From: Desemzia incerta | Lineage (GTDB): Bacteria > Bacillota > Bacilli > Lactobacillales > Carnobacteriaceae | Assembly (NCBI RefSeq): GCF_900115825.1 | Contig: NZ_FOXW01000004.1 | Span: forward strand, 230,834 to 294,833 | DNA: 64,000 nucleotides | Direction: 5' to 3' | Shown here: one piece after another, positions 59,800 to 64,000 of the stretch | Layout of the letters: the number at the start of each line of letters is the position of its first letter | How positions within the stretch are numbered: position 1 is the stretch's first letter | Translations under genes and position numbers: made by a program | Notes under the pieces: model-generated | Told to the model about the DNA's origin: nothing | Seen by the model: the letters and a program-made list of their open reading frames with translations, nothing else | Databases searched by the model: none

Positions 59800-61155
59800 A
59801 TGAAAACATTAAAAAAATTTGGAGCAATATTTGCTGCAACAATATTACTAGGAACAGCTGCACCAACTTTCCAAATAGCGGGAACTGAAATTGGTACGAG
59901 TACAGAAGTTTCTGCAGCTACAAAAGCACCTGAGATCAAAGCTGGAGCTGCATTTGCTATTGAACCTACAACAGGGAAAGTATTATTGAATCAAAATGGC
60001 GATACACCCCTAGGGATAGCATCGATGACTAAAATGATCGTAGAATACATTTTATTTGAATCAATCGAGAGCGGTAAAATCAGCTGGGATCAACAAGTTT
60101 CCATCAGTGACTATGCATTTAAAATCAGTCACGATACAAGATTATCTAATGTACATTTGAGACCAGATGAAACTTATTCAATTGAAGAATTGTACCAAGC
60201 TTTAGCAATCTATTCAGCAAATGGCGCGACTATAGCTATCGCAGAAGCTATTGCAGGTACTGAACCGGCATTTGTAGACATGATGAAAGTGCAACTGGAC
60301 GAATGGGGTATTACAGATTACAAATTGTATAACTCAACAGGTCTGAACAATAGTGATTTACAAGGAAATGTGTATCCAGGAAGTTCTGATACAGATGAAA
60401 ACATCATGACTGCAAGAGGAATTGCAGAAGTAGCGATGCATTTGGTAAATGATTATCCAGAAGTATTGGAAACAACCAGCATACCAAAAATGACGTTTAG
60501 AGAAGGCACGGATGATGCTATCGATATGTCTAACTGGAACTGGATGTTAGAAGGATTGTTATTTGAACGTGAAAACGTTGATGGTTTGAAAACAGGGACA
60601 ACAGATTTTGCTGGTGCTTCTATTGCAGGAACAGCAGTAGAAAATGATATGCGTATCATTACAGTTGTCATGAATGCAGAAAATGGCGAAGAAGACAAAG
60701 GTTCTCGCTTTAAAGAAACAGACAAGATCATGGATTGGGTTTTTGCGAACTGGGAATTTTTAGATGTTTATAAAAAAGGCGATGTTGTAACGGAAGCTGG
60801 AAAAACAGCAGTAGCTAAAGGTAAAGATGACGCGATTGAGGTTGCTGCGGGATCAGATGTATCCATCGTTGTCCCTCAAGGAACAGATGCTGAACAAGTA
60901 ACTGCTGCATACCAAGCAGATCCTGACTTGTTAAATGAAGGAAATGAACTGACAGCACCGTTCAAAAAAGGACAAGAGATCGGTCAAGTTCAAGTGAACG
61001 TAGAAGGCGATGAGTTAGGTTACATTGATGGCAATGAAGGTAAACAAGTTGCTGCAACAACTACAGAAGAAGTCAAAAAAGCGAATGTTTTTGTTCTTGC
61101 TGGACGTTGGGTAGGAAACTTCTTCACCGATCTTTACGCTAATATTTTTGGCTAG
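59800..61155 (+). CDS. dacA: D-alanyl-D-alanine carboxypeptidase (PBP5-type)
   Basis: 451 residues. Signal peptide with cleavage near VSA-ATKAP (residue 40). Penicillin-binding motifs SMTK (Ser75, Lys78), SAN (139-141) and KTG (in VDGLKTGTT near 266). Peptidase_S11 domain to about 300, PBP5 C-terminal beta domain, and a C-terminal amphipathic membrane anchor (VLAGRWVGNFFTDLYANIF). Trims the terminal D-Ala of peptidoglycan. ATG 59800 has GAGGAG upstream. Own promoter; next to the VanRS-like pair. Confidence 0.95.
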   Translation: MKTLKKFGAIFAATILLGTAAPTFQIAGTEIGTSTEVSAATKAPEIKAGAAFAIEPTTGKVLLNQNGDTPLGIASMTKMIVEYILFESIESGKISWDQQVSISDYAFKISHDTRLSNVHLRPDETYSIEELYQALAIYSANGATIAIAEAIAGTEPAFVDMMKVQLDEWGITDYKLYNSTGLNNSDLQGNVYPGSSDTDENIMTARGIAEVAMHLVNDYPEVLETTSIPKMTFREGTDDAIDMSNWNWMLEGLLFERENVDGLKTGTTDFAGASIAGTAVENDMRIITVVMNAENGEEDKGSRFKETDKIMDWVFANWEFLDVYKKGDVVTEAGKTAVAKGKDDAIEVAAGSDVSIVVPQGTDAEQVTAAYQADPDLLNEGNELTAPFKKGQEIGQVQVNVEGDELGYIDGNEGKQVAATTTEEVKKANVFVLAGRWVGNFFTDLYANIFG

Positions 61156-61179
61156 AACTTCTCACCAGTAGAGTTTGTA

Positions 61180-61208
61180 TTGACTTATATAAATGAGTTG
61201 GTTAAAAT
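61180..61208 (+). promoter_or_regulatory. serS promoter
   Basis: -35 TTGACT (61180-61185), 17-base spacer, -10 TAAAAT (61203-61208). Confidence 0.82.
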
Positions 61209-61214
61209 AAACTC

Positions 61215-61494
61215 AATTAAAAGAATACAACGAACGTTAGTAGTATGAGCTAGTAAAGAAAAGTTAATTCTTTAGAGAGTCAGTGGCTGGTGGAAGCTGA
61301 TGGTTAATTTTCTTGAATCCGTCATACGAAGTAGATAATGAACCTTAATAGTTTCTTCTATTAAGTATTAAATTATTTCGGCTCCAGACCGTTATCTGAA
61401 GTAGAGAGTAACTGTAACAAGTTAAATCTGGGTGGTACCGCGAACGTGAAGTCCAATTCGTCCCTATAACAGGGAAGGATTGGGCTTTTTTTAT
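61215..61494 (+). promoter_or_regulatory. T-box leader (serine) of serS
   Basis: Base of stem I pairs GTATGA (61243-61248) with TCATAC (61322-61327). Specifier loop has AGTA (61252-61255) and GAA followed by specifier TCC (61318-61320), a Ser codon. The T-box TGGGTGGTACCGCG is at 61429-61442. Terminator AGTCCAAT-TCCCT / AGGGA-ATTGGGCT with TTTTTTT at 61449-61494. Uncharged tRNA-Ser should stabilise the antiterminator. The bulge reads UGGU, so it would pair with a G discriminator by wobble. Confidence 0.93.
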
Positions 61495-61524
61495 TTGTAA
61501 GAGTTACTAGAGGAGGAATAAGGT

Positions 61525-62799
61525 ATGTTGGATAATAAAGAATTGAGAACTAATTTTGACGTTATTGCAAAGAAATTAGCTGCACGTGGAGTAAAAGAAG
61601 AGGAATTGAATCATTATGTCGACTTAGACAGTAAGCGTAGAGATCTAATAGTAGAAACAGAAAAAGCAAAGAGCTACCGTAATGAAGTATCAGATGCTAT
61701 TGCTTCTTTAAAACGCAATAAAGAAAATGCAGATGAAAAAATCCTTGAAATGCGTGAATTAGGCGGCAAAATCAAAACCTTAGATCAAGAACTTTCTTCT
61801 ATAGAAGAAGAAATCGAAAACATCGCTACTAGATTACCTAACTTACCACACGACTCAGTACCAGTCGGCGCGGACGAAGAAGAGAATGTTGAAGTGCGCA
61901 AATGGGGAGAGCCACAAGCATTCGACTTCGAACCAAAACCACACTGGGAGATCGGAGAAGATTTAGGCATACTTGATTTTGAACGTGGAGCTAAAGTATC
62001 CGGAAGCCGCTTCTTATACTATAAAGGGTTAGGTGCTCGTTTAGAACGTGCCGTATACAACTTCATGTTGGACATGCACATTTACGATCATGGATATACA
62101 GAAATGATGACACCTTATATGGTAAACAGCAAAGCGATGTTTGGAACAGGCCAATTCCCTAAATTTAAAGAAGACGTCTTTCAAATGGAAGATAGTGATT
62201 TGACATTGATTCCGACTGCGGAAGTTCCCTTAACGAATTATTATCAAGATGAAATCATTGATGAAAAAGAATTGCCTGTATACTTCACAGCGCTAAGTCC
62301 ATCATTTAGATCAGAAGCGGGAAGTGCTGGACGTGATACTAGAGGATTGATTCGATTGCATCAATTCAATAAGGTAGAAATGGTGAAATTCAGTAAGCCT
62401 GAAGAATCATACGAAGAATTGGAAAAAATGACGGCTAACGCAGAAGACGTATTGAAGAAACTAAATCTTCCATATCGTGTATTAGCTTTATGTACAGGAG
62501 ACATGGGCTTCTCTGCTGCTAAAACGTATGACTTGGAAGTTTGGATTCCAGCTCAAGACACCTATAGAGAGATCTCTTCATGTTCAAACACTGAAGCTTT
62601 CCAAGCTAGAAGAGCTAAGATCCGCTACCGTAATGAAGAAACTGGGAAATTGGAGTACGTTCATACATTGAATGGTTCTGGTTTAGCAGTTGGCCGTACA
62701 GTAGCAGCCATTTTAGAAAACTACCAACAAGCAGATGGTTCAGTAAAAGTTCCAGATGCATTAGTTTCTTATATGGGTGGAGTAACTGAGATACGTTAA
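61525..62799 (+). CDS. serS: seryl-tRNA synthetase
   Basis: 424 residues, class II. N-terminal coiled-coil arm (about 30-105) for the long variable arm of tRNA-Ser; motif 2 [21 protein letters not shown]; motif 3 [16 protein letters not shown]; serine pocket residues in [13 protein letters not shown] 61525 follows AGAGGAGG. Controlled by the T-box upstream. Confidence 0.98.
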   Translation: MLDNKELRTNFDVIAKKLAARGVKEEELNHYVDLDSKRRDLIVETEKAKSYRNEVSDAIASLKRNKENADEKILEMRELGGKIKTLDQELSSIEEEIENIATRLPNLPHDSVPVGADEEENVEVRKWGEPQAFDFEPKPHWEIGEDLGILDFERGAKVSGSRFLYYKGLGARLERAVYNFMLDMHIYDHGYTEMMTPYMVNSKAMFGTGQFPKFKEDVFQMEDSDLTLIPTAEVPLTNYYQDEIIDEKELPVYFTALSPSFRSEAGSAGRDTRGLIRLHQFNKVEMVKFSKPEESYEELEKMTANAEDVLKKLNLPYRVLALCTGDMGFSAAKTYDLEVWIPAQDTYREISSCSNTEAFQARRAKIRYRNEETGKLEYVHTLNGSGLAVGRTVAAILENYQQADGSVKVPDALVSYMGGVTEIR

Positions 62800-62817
62800 C
62801 AACATAGGTAAGAAGAT

Positions 62818-62851
62818 GAAAGGAAAGCTGACTCGGCTTTCCTTTTTTTGA
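62818..62851 (+). terminator. serS terminator
   Basis: Stem AAAGGAAAGC / GCTTTCCTTT followed by TTTTT. Confidence 0.92.
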
Positions 62852-62860
62852 TCGTAATTT

Positions 62861-62889
62861 TTTAAATAGAGAGCTAGACGTGATATACT
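62861..62889 (+). promoter_or_regulatory. msrA promoter
   Basis: -35 TTTAAA (62861-62866), 17-base spacer, -10 TATACT (62884-62889) with extended TGA. Confidence 0.65.
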
Positions 62890-62922
62890 ATTGAATACTA
62901 ATGAGATAAGGAAGGTATATAT

Positions 62923-63459
62923 ATGAGACAAACAAATTTAAAAAAAGCGACATTTGCTGGCGGATGTTTTTGGTGCATGGTAAAACCTTTTGACTCTCTA
63001 CCAGGTATAGAGTCTGTAGTATCTGGTTATACAGGCGGACATGTAAAGAACCCAACTTACGAACAAGTTACTACAGGAACTACAGGACACACTGAAGCGG
63101 TTCAAATAACTTACGATCCAGAATTATTTGATTATGCAGAGTTGGTCGAGATCTATTGGAGACAAACAGATCCCACTGATGCAGCCGGACAGTTTGCAGA
63201 TAGAGGAGATTCCTATCGTCCAGTAATCTTTTACCATGACGAAGAACAAAAAGAAATAGCAGAAGCTTCAAAGGAAGCTTTACAAAATAGTGGAAAGTTT
63301 AATGCTCCTATTGTTACTTCAATAGAACCTGCTGAACCATTTTATGAAGCAGAAGACTACCATCAAGACTTTTATAAGAAGAATAGTGCCCATTATAATA
63401 GATATAGTCATGGATCAGGTAGAGCAGGATTTATTCAACAAACTTGGGGAAATGAATAA
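62923..63459 (+). CDS. msrA: peptide methionine-S-sulfoxide reductase
   Basis: 178 residues. Repairs oxidised methionine using thioredoxin. Catalytic GCFWC with Cys15, then [14 protein letters not shown] and [20 protein letters not shown]. Cys18 is also present. Standard length; no MsrB fusion. Own promoter; followed by a strong terminator before the rRNA promoters. Confidence 0.96.
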   Translation: MRQTNLKKATFAGGCFWCMVKPFDSLPGIESVVSGYTGGHVKNPTYEQVTTGTTGHTEAVQITYDPELFDYAELVEIYWRQTDPTDAAGQFADRGDSYRPVIFYHDEEQKEIAEASKEALQNSGKFNAPIVTSIEPAEPFYEAEDYHQDFYKKNSAHYNRYSHGSGRAGFIQQTWGNE

Positions 63460-63535
63460 TAAGTTCTTATATTAATAAATATTCATTTTTCACCTACCTG
63501 TACCATTTTGTTTAACTGAAAGAAATCGTTCGGCA

Positions 63536-63563
63536 AACGAGGGGGATTCCCCTCGTTTTTTAG
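63536..63563 (+). terminator. msrA terminator
   Basis: Stem AACGAGGGG / CCCCTCGTT with GATT loop, followed by TTTTT. Confidence 0.93.
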
Positions 63564-63621
63564 CGGTAAAAATAAAATAGTTCAGGTTTATAAAAGTTTT
63601 GGATTTATTTCGAAAAAACAG

Positions 63622-63650
63622 TTGACGAAACTCAGGAATGTTGGTATATT
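63622..63650 (+). promoter_or_regulatory. rRNA operon promoter P1
   Basis: -35 TTGACG (63622-63627), 17-base spacer, -10 TATATT (63645-63650). Confidence 0.85.
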
Positions 63651-63714
63651 AATAAACGTTGCAGGGGACAAACAAAACGTTCACGAGCAACGAAAAATTA
63701 ATTTTAAAAAGTTG

Positions 63715-63743
63715 TTGACATCGAGTTGATAACCTGATATTAT
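63715..63743 (+). promoter_or_regulatory. rRNA operon promoter P2
   Basis: -35 TTGACA (63715-63720), 17-base spacer, -10 TATTAT (63738-63743). Downstream leader has a boxA-like ACCTTTGAAAACTAAACAAAG (63782-63802) and hairpin GTCACC-TTCG-GGTGAC. Confidence 0.9.
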
Positions 63744-63929
63744 TAAGTAGTTGTCAAAACGACAATGAAACACGAAATTAGACCTTTGAAAACTAAACAA
63801 AGTAAGACGAACCAAACGTGTAAGGAGTTTCGGCAAGTGCCGAAACAACAACATTAGTGAATAATTATTCGCTAGCAATCAATTAATGAGCTTCAAGCAT
63901 CATTAAGCAGTCACCTTCGGGTGACGACT

Positions 63930-64000
63930 TTATATGAGAGTTTGATCCTGGCTCAGGACGAACGCTGGCGGCGTGCCTAATACATGCAAGTCGAACGCTT
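63930..64000 (+). rRNA. rrs: 16S rRNA, 5' end only
   Basis: AGAGTTTGATCCTGGCTCAG (63937-63956) is the universal 16S start (E. coli 8-27), followed by GACGAACGCTGGCGGCGTGC and ATGCAAGTCGAACGCTT. The gene is cut by the window end. The exact mature 5' end is estimated. Confidence 0.98.

Overview
The window is about 64 kb of low-GC Gram-positive (Firmicutes, Lactobacillales) chromosome centred on the replication origin. The gene order walR-walK-yycH-yycI, rpsF-ssb-rpsR, gdpP-rplI-dnaB-purA, dnaA-dnaN-yaaA-recF-gyrB-gyrA, rpmH-rnpA-yidC-jag-mnmE-mnmG-rsmG-noc-parA-parB is the classic origin neighbourhood. The PTS genes, absence of sporulation genes, small-gene content and the first bases of the 16S rRNA suggest a Carnobacteriaceae- or Enterococcaceae-like organism; the genus cannot be fixed from the window alone.

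Layout. The left arm (about 0.1-28.4 kb) is mostly on the minus strand: the WalRK cell-wall two-component operon, a glucose-type EIIA, two envelope-stress-like proteins (DUF948 and YtxH, plus strand), a cytoplasmic alpha-amylase, the TrkA/TrkH potassium uptake pair, tRNA-Lys, a lipoprotein, purA, dnaB, rplI, gdpP, rpsR-ssb-rpsF, gyrA, gyrB, recF, yaaA, dnaN, dnaA. oriC is bipartite: a DnaA-box cluster upstream of dnaA (28.65-28.96 kb), and a second cluster plus DnaA-trio unwinding element between dnaA and dnaN (26.98-27.11 kb). The right arm (29.5-64 kb) is mostly plus: rpmH, rnpA, yidC, jag, the trehalose operon with its regulator, mnmE, mnmG, then a minus-strand accessory stretch (ZIP metal transporter, CYP152 peroxygenase, ClC channel, half-size AI-2E-family protein), an accessory island of small membrane proteins, an XRE regulator, a tRNA with an unusual anticodon loop and a frameshifted lipoprotein (44.5-48.3 kb), an EIIC-like transporter behind a structured leader, rsmG-noc-parA-parB, ychF, guaB, a VanRS-like two-component system next to a D,D-carboxypeptidase, T-box-controlled serS, msrA, and finally tandem rRNA promoters and the 5' end of a 16S rRNA gene.

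How parts fit together. Chromosome organisation is unusually complete: noc, parA and parB are accompanied by parS sites (one perfect) and by three copies of a 14-bp palindrome matching the Noc-binding consensus. TreP has EIIB and EIIC but no EIIA, so the free EIIA at 5 kb is a likely phosphate donor; treP carries an overlapping cre site, promoter and TreR operator. Transcription from the origin runs outward on both arms with the replication forks.

Most interesting for follow-up: (1) a leader at 49.39-49.72 kb with its own promoter, a 28-codon peptide ending in a run of Ile/Leu codons, a 13-nt-arm stem overlapping the peptide stop, and an intrinsic terminator ahead of a PTS-EIIC_2-type membrane protein; (2) a family of roughly 120-bp hairpin repeats with constant ends and covarying arms, in tandem pairs after the DUF1129 gene and after guaB; (3) a 57-bp regulatory element present twice around an XRE regulator and its apparent decayed copy; (4) a terminator/antiterminator-like leader before mnmE; (5) a Val(GAC)-type tRNA with C at position 33.
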